64,000 bases of DNA from Pirellulaceae bacterium (GTDB taxonomy: Bacteria > Planctomycetota > Planctomycetia > Pirellulales > Pirellulaceae): contig BPJU01000009.1 of the NCBI GenBank assembly GCA_026004775.1, positions 62,001 to 126,000 on the forward strand. The letters run 5' to 3'. Under the pieces are notes generated by a model. It was not told the DNA's origin, did not search any database, and worked only from the letters and a program-made list of their open reading frames with translations. Below, one piece after another: positions 1 through 8,990 of this stretch. The stretch's first letter is position 1. Every line of letters starts with the position of its first letter. The position numbers were made by a program, and so were the translations under genes.

Positions 1-1
1 G

Positions 2-748
2 TTCGCCATCGCTGAGCGTGTGCGGAGGGCCGGAGCCAATTTATTGCGCGGCGGTGCCTATAAGCCGCGTACCAGCCCCTACGCTTTTCAGGGACTGGGC
101 GAGGAAGGCCTGAAAATCTTGGCCGAAGCCGGCCAGCGCGTCGGCATGCCCACGGTTACCGAAGTCACCGACCCCCGCAACGTGGAACTGGTGGCTCGAT
201 ATGCCGACATGCTCCAAGTCGGCGCCCGCAATATGCAGAACTTCGTGCTGCTTACGGAAGTCGGCCGCAGCGGTAAACCGGTACTGCTGAAACGCGGGCC
301 CAGTGCCACCGTCACCGATCTGCTCATGAGTGCCGAATATATCTTGTCGCAGGGCAACTCGCAGGTAGTGTTGTGCGAGCGGGGGGTGCGCGGATTTGAT
401 CCGCTGACACGCAACCTGTTTGACCTGGCTGCAGTCGCCCTGGTAAAACGGCTCAGCCACCTGCCGATCATTGTCGACCCGAGTCATGCCACGGGACGCC
501 CCGATATTATCCCGGATTGCGCTCTGGCCGGCGTGGCTGTGGGAGCCGACGGTGTGCACGTGGAAGTGCATGACTGCCCCGAAGAAGCCAAATCCGACGG
601 ACAACAGGCCTTGCTGCCCGACCAGTTCGATCAGTTGGCGGAGCAAATTCGGCGGGTCGCCGCCGTCTTTGGCAAGAAAGTATCAGAGCTGCCAGGAGAA
701 ATTCCGTGCGACGTCGATTCCTCGCTGGAAACTGGAAAATGCATCTGA
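2..748 (+). CDS. aroF: 3-deoxy-7-phosphoheptulonate synthase (DAHP synthase), 5' end missing
   Basis: The reading frame is open from base 2, so the N-terminus lies outside the window. The product belongs to the AroA-I-beta/KDO8P-synthase-like family, which condenses phosphoenolpyruvate with erythrose 4-phosphate at the start of the shikimate pathway. Seen in the sequence: [23 protein letters not shown], the metal/substrate motif VDPSHATGR and a C-terminal [16 protein letters not shown] block, all in the order expected for this family. The last 43 bases overlap the start of tpiA, which suggests translational coupling. KDO8P synthase is the main alternative, but the C-terminal block fits DAHP synthase better. 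Confidence 0.9.
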   Translation, partial: FAIAERVRRAGANLLRGGAYKPRTSPYAFQGLGEEGLKILAEAGQRVGMPTVTEVTDPRNVELVARYADMLQVGARNMQNFVLLTEVGRSGKPVLLKRGPSATVTDLLMSAEYILSQGNSQVVLCERGVRGFDPLTRNLFDLAAVALVKRLSHLPIIVDPSHATGRPDIIPDCALAGVAVGADGVHVEVHDCPEEAKSDGQQALLPDQFDQLAEQIRRVAAVFGKKVSELPGEIPCDVDSSLETGKCI

Positions 749-1467
749 CGAAGAACGAGGCCCTGCGCCTGGTGGACGCCCTGGCGGGACCGGTGGCCGA
801 ACGACCGGACGTCGACGTGGCCGTCTGCCCGCCGTTCGTTTACCTGGATGCCGTAGCCCGGCGGCTGGAAGGAAGGCCCCTGGCTGTCGGTGCCCAAAAT
901 GTGTCAGACAAGCCGGAAGGGGCATTCACTGGCGAAGTCTCCGCGGGCATGCTGGCAGACATCGGCTGCCGTTACGTGATTGTGGGTCACAGTGAACGCC
1001 GGCAGTTCTTCGGAGAAGACGACGCGTGGGTCCTGCGCAAGGCACAGGCAGCACTGGCCGCCGGCTTGACCCCGATCATCTGTCTGGGCGAAACGCTGGC
1101 CCAACGCCAAGCCGGTGAAACAGCCCAGGTGATCCGCCGGCAATTCAACGGCTCGGTCGCCGAACTGCCCGCCGACCAGGCAGCCCAAATCGTAATTGCC
1201 TACGAACCGGTCTGGGCGATCGGCACGGGCGTGGTGGCTACCGCCGAGCAGGCCGAAGAAGTCCACGCCGATCTTCGCAATTTGCTGGCGGAACGCTACA
1301 ATCCGGAAGTGGCTCAGACGGTGCGGATTCTGTACGGTGGTAGTGTCAAACCAGACAATGCGGAGTCTCTGTTGACTCAGCCCAACGTGGACGGAGCGTT
1401 GGTCGGTGGAGCGTCACTTCAGGCAACAAGCTTTCTGGGAATCCTGGCGGCTGTGCCGAAACATTGA
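706..1467 (+). CDS. tpiA: Triosephosphate isomerase
   Basis: Interconverts dihydroxyacetone phosphate and glyceraldehyde 3-phosphate in glycolysis and gluconeogenesis. The TIM-barrel signatures are complete: GNWKM with Asn9 and Lys11, IVGHSERR with catalytic His95, [11 protein letters not shown] with catalytic Glu167, and [10 protein letters not shown] as the phosphate-binding loop. The 253 residues match the usual length. The GTG start at 706 is chosen because it places GNWKM at the normal distance from the N-terminus and follows an AGGAGA ribosome site. It lies inside the end of the DAHP synthase gene, and secG follows 39 bases downstream, so the three are probably co-transcribed. Confidence 0.97.
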   Translation: MRRRFLAGNWKMHLTKNEALRLVDALAGPVAERPDVDVAVCPPFVYLDAVARRLEGRPLAVGAQNVSDKPEGAFTGEVSAGMLADIGCRYVIVGHSERRQFFGEDDAWVLRKAQAALAAGLTPIICLGETLAQRQAGETAQVIRRQFNGSVAELPADQAAQIVIAYEPVWAIGTGVVATAEQAEEVHADLRNLLAERYNPEVAQTVRILYGGSVKPDNAESLLTQPNVDGALVGGASLQATSFLGILAAVPKH

Positions 1468-1506
1468 AAAACGGCCCGGCTGCCGGCCCAAAAAGGAGAA
1501 CATCCG

Positions 1507-1965
1507 ATGCATCCATGGATATTCAGCAGCGTGTGGGGCTACCTGTTTGGACCGCTGCTGGCCATCCTCTCGATTTTCTTGATCCTGTTGATCCTGGTCC
1601 AGCGAGGTCGTGGCGGCGGACTGGCCGGTGCTCTGGGCGGTCCCGGCGGACAAAGCGCGTTCGGCACTCGAGCCGGCGACGTCTTCACTCGAATCACCGT
1701 CGTCACCTTCTGCATCTGGCTATTGCTGTGCATCTTGACGGTGAGTCTGCTGAATAACCGCCAGGTTTTCCGCAGCCGAGGCACAAGAGGCCCGAGTAGC
1801 TCGGAAGTACAACCAACCCAACCTCCGGCGCAACAACAGGGTACTTCCGGGCAAGCCGTACCGTCCGGTCCGCAAGCGACAGCGCCGGTAGGTGACAAAG
1901 GCTCAAGCCCCCCAAGCCCAGCCTCGCCCGATACGGCATCCCCTGCAAGCAGCGGTTCTCCGTAA
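1507..1965 (+). CDS. secG: Preprotein translocase subunit SecG
   Basis: Accessory subunit of the SecYEG channel in the cytoplasmic membrane. Two hydrophobic segments (about residues 11-33 and 59-80) flank a glycine-rich loop containing [16 protein letters not shown], and [12 protein letters not shown] follows, which is the typical SecG loop. At 152 residues it is longer than most SecG. The surplus is a C-terminal tail of about 65 residues rich in Pro, Ser, Ala and Gln, probably disordered. It lies directly after tpiA, an arrangement also seen in many other bacteria. An AAGGAG ribosome site precedes the ATG. Confidence 0.93.
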   Translation: MHPWIFSSVWGYLFGPLLAILSIFLILLILVQRGRGGGLAGALGGPGGQSAFGTRAGDVFTRITVVTFCIWLLLCILTVSLLNNRQVFRSRGTRGPSSSEVQPTQPPAQQQGTSGQAVPSGPQATAPVGDKGSSPPSPASPDTASPASSGSP

Positions 1966-2139
1966 CTCGGCGATTCCGGGGAGGGTTAACCAAGCAGCGA
2001 TCCGCACCACCGGGCGGTGCGGAGGGCCGTAAACACCGGGAGCGGTTCGGAGCGTCGCGATGAGTTGCCTGTCGGGGTGAGGTACGGTCGAGCGAGATGT
2101 CGGTTTTAGCCCAGAGGGCTGATTTTGGGTGCCAAACCT

Positions 2140-3021
2140 ATGTTGATGAGCATGACGGGGCACGGACACGCAAAGCGGCATGATGGACCGTTTGTGGTTG
2201 CCGCCGAGATCCGCACAGTCAACAGCCGCTACCTGAAGCTCGTGCCGCGAATCACCGACGGCTATACGTCGCTGGAACCGCGTATCGATCCGATCGTAAG
2301 ACAGTATTTTCATCGCGGTACGGTATACGTGACGTTGGACATCGAGCGGATGGCCGAAGAGTCGGACTATCGGCTCAATACTCTGGCCCTCAGTAGCTAC
2401 CGGCGGCAGTTGGCCAACTGGCTCGGGTGTGACGAGCAGCACGTTACCTGGGAACCGCTGGTGGGGCTGCCCGGTGTGGTTCAGGAAGCGCTGGGCGGCT
2501 GGCGGGATGAACCGCGTCTTTGGCCGCTGGTCGAACAGACTTTGCATCAGGCTTGTCAGGAAGTGCAGGCAATGCGGCGAGCCGAGGGCCAGGCCATGGC
2601 GAAAGACCTGACGAACAACTGCACCGCCATCCGTGCCCTGCTCCAGGCCGTACGCCGCCGGGCACCGGAAGTGGTGGACAATTACCGCCAGCGCCTGGCC
2701 GAGCGGATCAACAAGTATCTGGCCGACTACCAGGTAGAAGTATCCGCCGCCGATCTGGTGCGGGAGGTGGGGCTGTTCGCCGAACGGGTAGATATTTCCG
2801 AAGAAATCGTGCGTCTGGAGAGCCATCTTCAGCGGTTCGAGCACATCGTCTCGGATGCGGCCGACAACCCGGGGCGGAAACTGGAATTCGTGATCCAGGA
2901 GATGCTCCGCGAGGCCAATACGATGGGAGCCAAGTCGAATGACGCCGAGCTTTCGCATCAGGTGGTCGAGATCAAGACCCATATTGAGAGGCTGCGGGAG
3001 ATGGTGCAAAACGTAGAATGA
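2140..3021 (+). CDS. yicC: YicC-family endoribonuclease
   Basis: YicC/YloC proteins are endoribonucleases linked to small-RNA turnover. The N-terminus MLMSMTGHG corresponds to the family start (usually SMTGYG), followed by EIRTVNSRYLKL. The C-terminal half carries GRKLEFVIQEMLREANTMGAKS, the most conserved stretch of the family (DUF1732), and ends in HIERLREMVQNVE. I use the ATG at 2140 rather than the in-frame TTG at 2125 because it gives the family N-terminus; no strong Shine-Dalgarno is visible. gmk follows, a neighbour commonly found beside yicC. Confidence 0.92.
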   Translation: MLMSMTGHGHAKRHDGPFVVAAEIRTVNSRYLKLVPRITDGYTSLEPRIDPIVRQYFHRGTVYVTLDIERMAEESDYRLNTLALSSYRRQLANWLGCDEQHVTWEPLVGLPGVVQEALGGWRDEPRLWPLVEQTLHQACQEVQAMRRAEGQAMAKDLTNNCTAIRALLQAVRRRAPEVVDNYRQRLAERINKYLADYQVEVSAADLVREVGLFAERVDISEEIVRLESHLQRFEHIVSDAADNPGRKLEFVIQEMLREANTMGAKSNDAELSHQVVEIKTHIERLREMVQNVE

Positions 3022-3028
3022 AAAATGG

Positions 3029-3034
3029 TATAAT
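3029..3034 (+). promoter_or_regulatory. Candidate -10 box upstream of gmk
   Basis: A perfect TATAAT lies in the yicC-gmk gap, about 70 bases before the gmk start, in an A-rich stretch that contrasts with the G+C-rich surroundings. No good -35 hexamer is visible 16-18 bases upstream, so this is a weak prediction of a promoter for gmk-rpoZ-coaC-coaB. Confidence 0.35.
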
Positions 3035-3100
3035 TAAGGGTTTCCAAATCCTCGGGACCCAACGGTCCAGTTCCCGCAAGCGGATGGAGGCGATTAGCCG

Positions 3101-3718
3101 GTGCCTGCCACACAGCACGACCAGTGGGCTGACCGCCTGGTGATTATTTCCGGGCCGTCGGGAGCAGGTAAATCGACGGTAGTGCGCCGTTTGCTGGAAA
3201 CGTGTTCCGTACCGTTATACTTGAGTGTTTCGGCCACCACGCGCCAGCCGCGACCGGGCGAAGTGGACGGAGTTGATTATTATTTTTTGTCCCACGACGA
3301 GTTTGCTCGGCGGCGCCGCGCCGGAGAATTCCTCGAATGCAAAGAGGTATTCCACCGCGGGGACTGGTACGGAACGCTGCGCAGCGAGGTCCAACGTGGA
3401 GTTGCCCAGGGCAAATGGGTGCTGTTGGAGATCGATGTCGAGGGCGCCATGGCGGTATTGGAACAATACCCGCAGGCCGTCACCATCTTCCTGCACCCGG
3501 GCTCATTGGAGGAACTGGAAAGGCGTTTGCGGCACCGCGGCACGGAAACCGAAGAGTCGCTCCAACGCCGTTTGGAGGTCGCTCGCCGCGAATTGGAATA
3601 TCTGCCCCGCTATCAATACGAGGTCGTCAACCAGACGGTCGAACAGGCGGCCGAAGAGATCTGTCGATTGTTGCAACAAATCCAAGGAGCACGCCATGCT
3701 GGAAGAACTGAAAGATGA
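3101..3718 (+). CDS. gmk: Guanylate kinase
   Basis: Phosphorylates GMP to GDP with ATP. The P-loop [10 protein letters not shown] lies near residues 17-26, followed by the GMP-binding block with [21 protein letters not shown], the conserved [17 protein letters not shown] and the LLEIDVEGA strand. The 205 residues are normal for the family. The GTG at 3101 is used because it places the P-loop close to the N-terminus. The gene end overlaps the rpoZ start by 23 bases, and gmk-rpoZ-coaBC is a widespread bacterial gene order, which supports a single operon. Confidence 0.96.
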   Translation: MPATQHDQWADRLVIISGPSGAGKSTVVRRLLETCSVPLYLSVSATTRQPRPGEVDGVDYYFLSHDEFARRRRAGEFLECKEVFHRGDWYGTLRSEVQRGVAQGKWVLLEIDVEGAMAVLEQYPQAVTIFLHPGSLEELERRLRHRGTETEESLQRRLEVARRELEYLPRYQYEVVNQTVEQAAEEICRLLQQIQGARHAGRTER

Positions 3719-3956
3719 AGCCATCGTCAAAAAGGTGGGCGGGCGCTTCAAGCTCTCCACTCTAATCCAGAAACGCTTGATCCAGTTGCACCAGGGCAGC
3801 CGAGCTCTGGTCGACCTGGACACGCAGGACAAGATGGCGATTGTCATCCAGGAGATTCTCCAGGACAAAATCTACCTGGACATGTCGGGCAATGTGCGGA
3901 TGACCGGGGATATTTCACGTGACGAGGTGGCGGACCTCAATCCGCACGATGTATGA
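3696..3956 (+). CDS. rpoZ: RNA polymerase omega subunit-like protein
   Basis: An 86-residue protein starting at the ATG at 3696, behind a good AAGGAG site inside the end of gmk. It resembles the omega subunit, which helps assemble the beta' subunit: it contains [17 protein letters not shown] followed by a helix with [21 protein letters not shown], and ends after an acidic tail. Similarity to the classical omega is modest in my reading, but position between gmk and coaC is the canonical place for rpoZ. Its stop codon overlaps the coaC start in an ATGA arrangement. Confidence 0.8.
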   Translation: MLEELKDEAIVKKVGGRFKLSTLIQKRLIQLHQGSRALVDLDTQDKMAIVIQEILQDKIYLDMSGNVRMTGDISRDEVADLNPHDV

Positions 3957-4516
3957 CGCCACCACGGGTGCTGCTGGGGATCAGCGGTGGAATTGCCGCC
4001 TATAAGGCGGCCTACCTGGCCAGCCGGCTGGTGCAGGACGGCTGCCAGGTGCAAGCCGTTCTGTCGCCGGCTGCCCGGCGTTTTGTGGGCGAAGCCACGC
4101 TGGCCGCATTGACAGGTCGAGCGGTGGCGAGCCGGCTGTTTGATCGGCGGTTTCCACTGGGAGCCCATGTCGAACTGGCCGAAGCCCAGTTGCTGTGCGT
4201 GGCTCCGGCTACGGCTGACTTTCTGGCCAAAGCAGCTCACGGCTTGGCCGACGACTTGCTCAGTACGCTTTACCTGGCTTTCACCGGCCCGGTGGTCATG
4301 GCCCCGGCCATGAATCCGCAGATGTGGCGGCAGCCCGCCGTGCAACGCAACGTGGCTCACCTGGCCCAAGACGGCGTCATCCTCGTCGGCCCGGAAGAAG
4401 GCTGGGTCAGTTGCCGGCAGCAAGGTATGGGGCGCATGGCCGATCCGGATAAAATCCTCCAGGTAATCTACGAGCAGCTCGCCGGCGGCACAACACAACC
4501 GGCTTCCGGACTATGA
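3953..4516 (+). CDS. coaC: Phosphopantothenoylcysteine decarboxylase (CoaC domain alone)
   Basis: An FMN-dependent flavoprotein that decarboxylates 4'-phosphopantothenoylcysteine in coenzyme A synthesis. Seen: the N-terminal ISGGIAAYKA, the active-site His in GAHVELAEA, the CVAPATADFLAK loop, the PAMNPQMW motif and the substrate-clamp Cys in WVSCRQQGMGRM. Only 187 residues are present because the synthetase half is encoded by the next gene. The ATGA overlaps at both ends (with rpoZ upstream and coaB downstream) indicate tight translational coupling. Confidence 0.93.
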   Translation: MTPPRVLLGISGGIAAYKAAYLASRLVQDGCQVQAVLSPAARRFVGEATLAALTGRAVASRLFDRRFPLGAHVELAEAQLLCVAPATADFLAKAAHGLADDLLSTLYLAFTGPVVMAPAMNPQMWRQPAVQRNVAHLAQDGVILVGPEEGWVSCRQQGMGRMADPDKILQVIYEQLAGGTTQPASGL

Positions 4517-5160
4517 CCCACGTTCTGATCACTTCCGGCCCCACCCGCCAGTATCTGGATCCGGTCCGCTATCTGACGAATGCCTCCAGCGGGAGGATGG
4601 GGCGAGCGCTGGCCGAAGCGGCACTGGCATTAGGTTATCGAGTCACAATCGTGTCCGGCCCGGTTGCCCTCCGCTATCCGCGACAAGCCGAGTTGGTGGA
4701 AGTCGAGTCGACCGAACAGATGCTCCAGGCTTGCCAGCAATTTTTCCCGCGCTGTGATGGGTTGATCGCTGCGGCCGCTCCGTGCGATTATCGCCCTCAA
4801 GTGGTCTCAGACCGTAAGCTGGTCAAGACGGGCCAGCCACTTACGCTGGTGCTCGAGGAAACCCCCGACATCGTGGCGACGCTGGCCGCAGGTAAACGCC
4901 CGGAACAATGGATCGTGGGGTTTGCCTTGGAAACGCACGACGCTCGGCTCAATGCCCTGGCCAAGTTGGAGCGCAAGAGCTGCGACCTGATGGTGATTAA
5001 CGGCCCGGAGGCGATGAATGCGGCCACCAATCACGTCGAAATCGTCGACCGGCAAGGACGGCAAATCGACTGCATCACCGGCAGCAAAGAGCTCGTGGCG
5101 CAAGCTCTGTTGGCGGTCATCGACCAGCTTCTGGTCCGCCGCCTCCCGCCGTCTCTGTAG
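4513..5160 (+). CDS. coaB: Phosphopantothenate-cysteine ligase (CoaB domain alone)
   Basis: Joins phosphopantothenate and cysteine, the step before CoaC. The N-terminus has SGPTRQYLDPVRYLTN and ASSGRMG, the nucleotide-binding signature of CoaB. AAAPCDYRP and the C-terminal DLMVINGPEAMN also fit. In most bacteria CoaB is the C-terminal half of a CoaBC fusion; here it is a separate 215-residue protein whose ATG overlaps the coaC stop (ATGA). The two proteins presumably act as a complex. Confidence 0.92.
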   Translation: MTHVLITSGPTRQYLDPVRYLTNASSGRMGRALAEAALALGYRVTIVSGPVALRYPRQAELVEVESTEQMLQACQQFFPRCDGLIAAAAPCDYRPQVVSDRKLVKTGQPLTLVLEETPDIVATLAAGKRPEQWIVGFALETHDARLNALAKLERKSCDLMVINGPEAMNAATNHVEIVDRQGRQIDCITGSKELVAQALLAVIDQLLVRRLPPSL

Positions 5161-5240
5161 CTCTCGGCTAGTTCCTTTGGGCCACCCCAAGAGTCGCTAC
5201 ACCCCAAGCACCACCACCAACCGGCTCGAAGGTTGCGCGT

Positions 5241-5269
5241 GTTTCTCCACACGTCGTTGCGGCTATAAT
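5241..5269 (+). promoter_or_regulatory. Candidate promoter for the sulfatase gene
   Basis: A perfect TATAAT sits at 5264-5269, about 62 bases upstream of the sulfatase ATG. The hexamer 17 bases further upstream (GTTTCT) is a poor -35, so recognition may need an activator or another sigma factor. The box lies in a non-coding gap after coaB, where a promoter would be expected because the function changes. Confidence 0.4.
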
Positions 5270-5331
5270 GGAATCTCTTGTTATCGGTAAACCGAGGCTG
5301 GATCGAACGGACCGCAGAGGAGTAGTAGTCG

Positions 5332-6747
5332 ATGAGGTCGCTAATGGGGATGATCCTGGTCGGGCTTTTCGCAGCAGCGGAACTCGCCGCACAAAATCCG
5401 GCCGAACCGATGCGCGAGCGGCCGAACTTTGTGTTCATTTTGGCGGATGATCTGGGGTGGGGCGATCTTGGTTGTTATGGGCACCCGCACATCCGAACGC
5501 CGAACCTGGATCGGCTGGCATCCCAAGGCACGTTGTTCACTCAGTTCTATGTCAACGGTTCGGTTTGTTCTCCGAGTCGCTGTGCGTTTTTTACGGGGCA
5601 GTATCCGGCTCGCCATCGCATCCACGGTCATTACGCCACAGTCCAGCAGAATGCGGCTCGTGGTATGAGTCAGTTTCTGGATCCGGCCGTTTTGAATGTG
5701 GCATCTCTCTTGCGCGCTGCCGGTTACCGCACGGCCCATATCGGCAAGTGGCACCTGGGAAGCCAATCGGGCGGTCCGGACCCGCGTGCATACGGATTCG
5801 ATTTTGTGGGCAGCACCGAAAGAGGAGGCGCCAATGGGCCTGCCGGGGACCCGTATTATCGAGCCAAGTCGACGGCGCTGTTCGTCGACGAAGCGCTGGA
5901 GTTTATTCGTGACCAGCCGGATCGTCCTTTTTATCTCCAGCTCTGGACGCTAGTCCCTCACGCCACGCTTAACCCCACTCCTGAACAGATGGAACCGTAC
6001 CAGGCGTTTCGGCCCGGAGGCCGGAATTTCCCGCATGCCAGTGCCGCGGAAATCTACTATGCAAGCGTCACCGACCTGGACACCCAGATCGGACGACTGA
6101 TCCGCGAGTTGGACGCGATGGGTTTAGCCGAGAAAACCATCATCTTCTTCAGCAGTGACAACGGCCCGGAAGACATTCATATTCGCAATGCGGGGCATAG
6201 TGGCGTCGGCAGCGCCGGACCTTTCCGCGGCCGAAAGCGGAGTCTTTACGAAGGTGGGGTTCGAGTACCGGCGATCCTGCGCTGGACCGGCCATGTGCCG
6301 GCTGGACGCGTCGATAACGAATCGGTGTGGGCAGCCGTCGATTGGCTCCCGACCGTGTGCCGCCTGGCGGGCGTAACCGTCCCGGACCACCATCTGCTGG
6401 ACGGAGAACCGATGGACGACGTGTGGCTCGGCCAGTCCCGACCTCGCCGTACGAAGCTCTACTGGGAGTGGCGGTTCCGGATCGCCGGTGAACCGTTCCA
6501 CCACAGTCCGCAATTAGCGATCCGCGATGGATACTGGAAACTGTACGTCAATCCAGACGGCAGTCGCCTGGAATTGTATGACATGCGCACGGACCACATG
6601 CAGTGGAACAACCTGGCCGAGAAATACCCGGAGGTGGCCCAACGACTGAAGGAAGACCTTCTGGCCTGGGCCGGCACGTTGCCCGAGGGGCCGCGTGATC
6701 CGGGTGCCGGAAAAGTGCACTACGGTTGGCCCGCCGCCTCCCGATAG
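5332..6747 (+). CDS. Secreted sulfatase (arylsulfatase family, formylglycine type)
   Basis: Hydrolyses sulfate esters, probably outside the cytoplasm. An N-terminal hydrophobic signal segment (residues 3-20) is followed by PNFVFILADDLGWGDLGCYG, which supplies the calcium-binding Asp pair. The maturation motif CSPSR is at residues 79-83, with Cys79 to be converted to formylglycine. HIGKWHLG and FFSSDNGPE, which carry further active-site residues, are also present. At 471 residues it is a single-domain sulfatase. Planctomycetes carry many such enzymes for sulfated polysaccharides; the substrate of this one cannot be told. An AGAGGAG site precedes the ATG. The formylglycine-generating enzyme is not in the window. 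Confidence 0.93.
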   Translation: MRSLMGMILVGLFAAAELAAQNPAEPMRERPNFVFILADDLGWGDLGCYGHPHIRTPNLDRLASQGTLFTQFYVNGSVCSPSRCAFFTGQYPARHRIHGHYATVQQNAARGMSQFLDPAVLNVASLLRAAGYRTAHIGKWHLGSQSGGPDPRAYGFDFVGSTERGGANGPAGDPYYRAKSTALFVDEALEFIRDQPDRPFYLQLWTLVPHATLNPTPEQMEPYQAFRPGGRNFPHASAAEIYYASVTDLDTQIGRLIRELDAMGLAEKTIIFFSSDNGPEDIHIRNAGHSGVGSAGPFRGRKRSLYEGGVRVPAILRWTGHVPAGRVDNESVWAAVDWLPTVCRLAGVTVPDHHLLDGEPMDDVWLGQSRPRRTKLYWEWRFRIAGEPFHHSPQLAIRDGYWKLYVNPDGSRLELYDMRTDHMQWNNLAEKYPEVAQRLKEDLLAWAGTLPEGPRDPGAGKVHYGWPAASR

Positions 6748-6860
6748 TCGGCGTCCCACAAATAAAAGCCTATCCGAGACTCGGCCGTGTCCCGTGCCAG
6801 CCGGACTGAAGCCGGTGGCTCGGATTGTTTTCGGAGAATGCTCGATTAAGGAGGATTTGG

Positions 6861-8315
6861 ATGGCGGTCTGGTATGGGTCACGGCGGCAGTTCTTGCAAG
6901 CAACCTGTTTCGCAACGGCAGCGACGGCCCTCCAGGACCAGGGTTGGGCGTTGGCCAGCCACGGGCCGTACCAGGCCACCGGCGTGCGCGTGGGAGAAAT
7001 GACCAGCCACTCGGCGATCGTCTGGACTCGGTTGACTGGCCAGCCGCAGCGTAACCAGCAAGGGATTCTCTTCGATCGCCGCAACCGCTCGGCGCCGAAC
7101 GCCGCCCAGGTGCCGATCGACGAAATTGAAGGGGCTTGTCCCGCAGCAGCCGGACGTGTGCGGTTGCTATACGGAGCGAAGGCGGACCTGTCCGATGCGC
7201 GCCAGTTGGACTGGATCGACGTAGCCGACAGCGACGACGGCATCCATAAGTTCACCGTGCGGGACTTGGTTCCAGACACAACCTACTACTACGCAGTTCA
7301 AGCGGCGCTGCCCGGCAGCGACCAGGTGGGAAGTCAACTGGTGGGACAGTTCCGTACGGCACCGCCGGAAGATGCGCCGAGTCGGGTGCGATTTTGTGTC
7401 ATGACGTGCCAGGGGTATCACGACCGCGATCATGCCGAGGGTCATCCGATCTATCCCTCGATGATCGCCCGGCAGCCGCATTTCCTGGTGCTAACCGGCG
7501 ATCTTGTCTATTACGATAACGATCCTCCCCGGGCTACCAATGTGCCTTTGGCCCGGTTGCACTGGCAGCGGATGTTCAGTCTGCCGCGGTTGCGATCCGC
7601 ATTGGCACAGGCTGGCGCTTACTGGCTGAAGGACGACCATGACACGCTTTCCAACGATTCGTGGCCGGGAATGACCTATGGCGAGCTTACCTTTGCGCAG
7701 GGGCAGGAGCTCTTCCAACAGCAGGCTCCCATCGGACCGGTCAGCTACCGCACCTTCCGCTGGGGACGCGACCTACAGGTGTGGTTCAGCGAGGGACGCG
7801 ACTTCCGTTCGCCCAACCGCGTGAAGGATGGCCCCGAGAAGACGATTTGGGGTGCCGAACAACGCGAATGGTTCCAGAAAACTGTGCTCGAAAGTGATGC
7901 TACTTGGAAGATTCTCGTCAGCCCCACGCCGCTGGTCGGCCCGGATCGCCCAAACAAGAACGACAACCATGCAAACGCCGGCTTTTCCTACGAAGGCGAG
8001 CAGATCCGTGCGTGGCTCAAAGAACACGTGCCGGACAACTTCTTCGTCGTATGCGGAGATCGGCACTGGCAATATCACTCGATCCATCCGAGAACCGGGC
8101 TACACGAGTTCAGTGTGGGTGCGGCCAGTGATTCGCATGCCGGCGGTTCTCCGGGCTACAACTCGGATTTCCACCGATTCCATCGAGTAGCGGGCGGTTT
8201 TCTCTGCGTGGACGTCCAGAGCGATCGTCGCCAGAGCCAGCTTGCTTTCCAACTGAGGGACGTCGATGGGGCCGTCGTGCATCAAGCAGTCTTTCGATCC
8301 CGAGTGCCACGCTGA
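6861..8315 (+). CDS. phoD: Tat-exported PhoD-family alkaline phosphatase/phosphodiesterase
   Basis: PhoD-like metallophosphoesterases release phosphate from phosphomono- or diesters in the periplasm. The N-terminus reads GSRRQFLQATCF, a twin-arginine signal. Metal-site motifs occur in order: GDLVYYD with Asp214, KDDHD near residue 258, and GDRHWQ near 399-404, with the usual fibronectin-like N-terminal part (YYYAVQAAL). The start at 6861 is set by a perfect AAGGAGG seven bases upstream; an in-frame ATG at 6825 lacks a site. The 484 residues match the family. The gene follows the sulfatase by 113 bases; both act on exported ester substrates, but a shared transcript is uncertain. Confidence 0.92.
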   Translation: MAVWYGSRRQFLQATCFATAATALQDQGWALASHGPYQATGVRVGEMTSHSAIVWTRLTGQPQRNQQGILFDRRNRSAPNAAQVPIDEIEGACPAAAGRVRLLYGAKADLSDARQLDWIDVADSDDGIHKFTVRDLVPDTTYYYAVQAALPGSDQVGSQLVGQFRTAPPEDAPSRVRFCVMTCQGYHDRDHAEGHPIYPSMIARQPHFLVLTGDLVYYDNDPPRATNVPLARLHWQRMFSLPRLRSALAQAGAYWLKDDHDTLSNDSWPGMTYGELTFAQGQELFQQQAPIGPVSYRTFRWGRDLQVWFSEGRDFRSPNRVKDGPEKTIWGAEQREWFQKTVLESDATWKILVSPTPLVGPDRPNKNDNHANAGFSYEGEQIRAWLKEHVPDNFFVVCGDRHWQYHSIHPRTGLHEFSVGAASDSHAGGSPGYNSDFHRFHRVAGGFLCVDVQSDRRQSQLAFQLRDVDGAVVHQAVFRSRVPR

Positions 8316-8515
8316 TGCGCTAACCACCAATCCGGTGGACGTCGCTTGTTCGTGCGGGCCATCCGCCGCTCGAACTTCACCAGCTCCTCGGTCAACCAAC
8401 GATGGAACTCAATCAAAGAGCACTCCCGCTGTTCCCTGGTGGGACTGGCGGACTTGCCTTTGTTACCGACGGTCTTGCCCGATGGCTCCCCGCCGAATAC
8501 GTGATGCTCGTGCAT
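8282..8515 (-). CDS. Small hypothetical protein, possible
   Basis: A 77-residue frame starting MHEHHVFGGEP and containing EFHRWLTEELVKFERRMAR, a stretch that looks like an amphipathic helix, followed by a basic KRRPPDWW tail. An AGAGG sequence lies eight bases upstream of the ATG on the minus strand. It overlaps the last 34 bases of phoD tail to tail. I recognise no family. The helix-like middle and the ribosome site are the only support; it could equally be a chance frame in a decayed segment. Confidence 0.35.
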   Translation of the reverse strand: MHEHHVFGGEPSGKTVGNKGKSASPTREQRECSLIEFHRWLTEELVKFERRMARTNKRRPPDWWLAHQRGTRDRKTA

Positions 8516-8990
8516 AGAAAAACCTCTGCCGGGGCTGGGCTCTATTCGATGCCTGCGTCCACCTCCCTGCCCGCGTCCCGCAAAGCCATTCGGCTTCATC
8601 CGATTGCTGTACAAATTGCGTGCCAGACCTTGAGCATCGTGGCGTCGAGCATTGAAGATTTTTCTGTAACTTGTTCGCGTCGCGTGGGTTACACCGATTA
8701 CGGGCCACACGGATGAACCAGGCGCGGCGAGCAATGGCGGAGAGACTGCCCGAAGGTTGATCGCGCCTGCCGGAAAATGTTGCGATACGGCCACGGTGTG
8801 GCCGGCAAGTTGCGCGGCATTTGGCACGAGGTGCTGCTGTAGGTTTCACGGCATCTTTTTCAATAAAGACCGGCTCCTTGCGAATAGCTTTTTAGAGGAC
8901 GGCGGGGTCTGAAGGGAAACTCTTCCGGGTAAACCGCCCGAAGGGTGTCAGGGGTTCTAAACACGAGATAACCTGTAGGAGGATTCAAAA
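8516..8990. other. Sparse region without a convincing gene
   Basis: About 475 bases between the small minus-strand frame and the coiled-coil gene. Several short frames are open on both strands but none has consistent codon use, a motif or a ribosome site. Stretches around 8700-8840 look protein-like for 20-30 codons at a time in changing frames, which would fit a decayed gene. A GGAGG ribosome site at its end belongs to the next gene. Confidence 0.5.

Noticed and set aside
1903-3009. Minus-strand frame of 368 codons opposite yicC
   Set aside because: It mirrors the yicC codons and is rich in His, Pro and Arg, as expected for an antisense shadow in high-G+C DNA.
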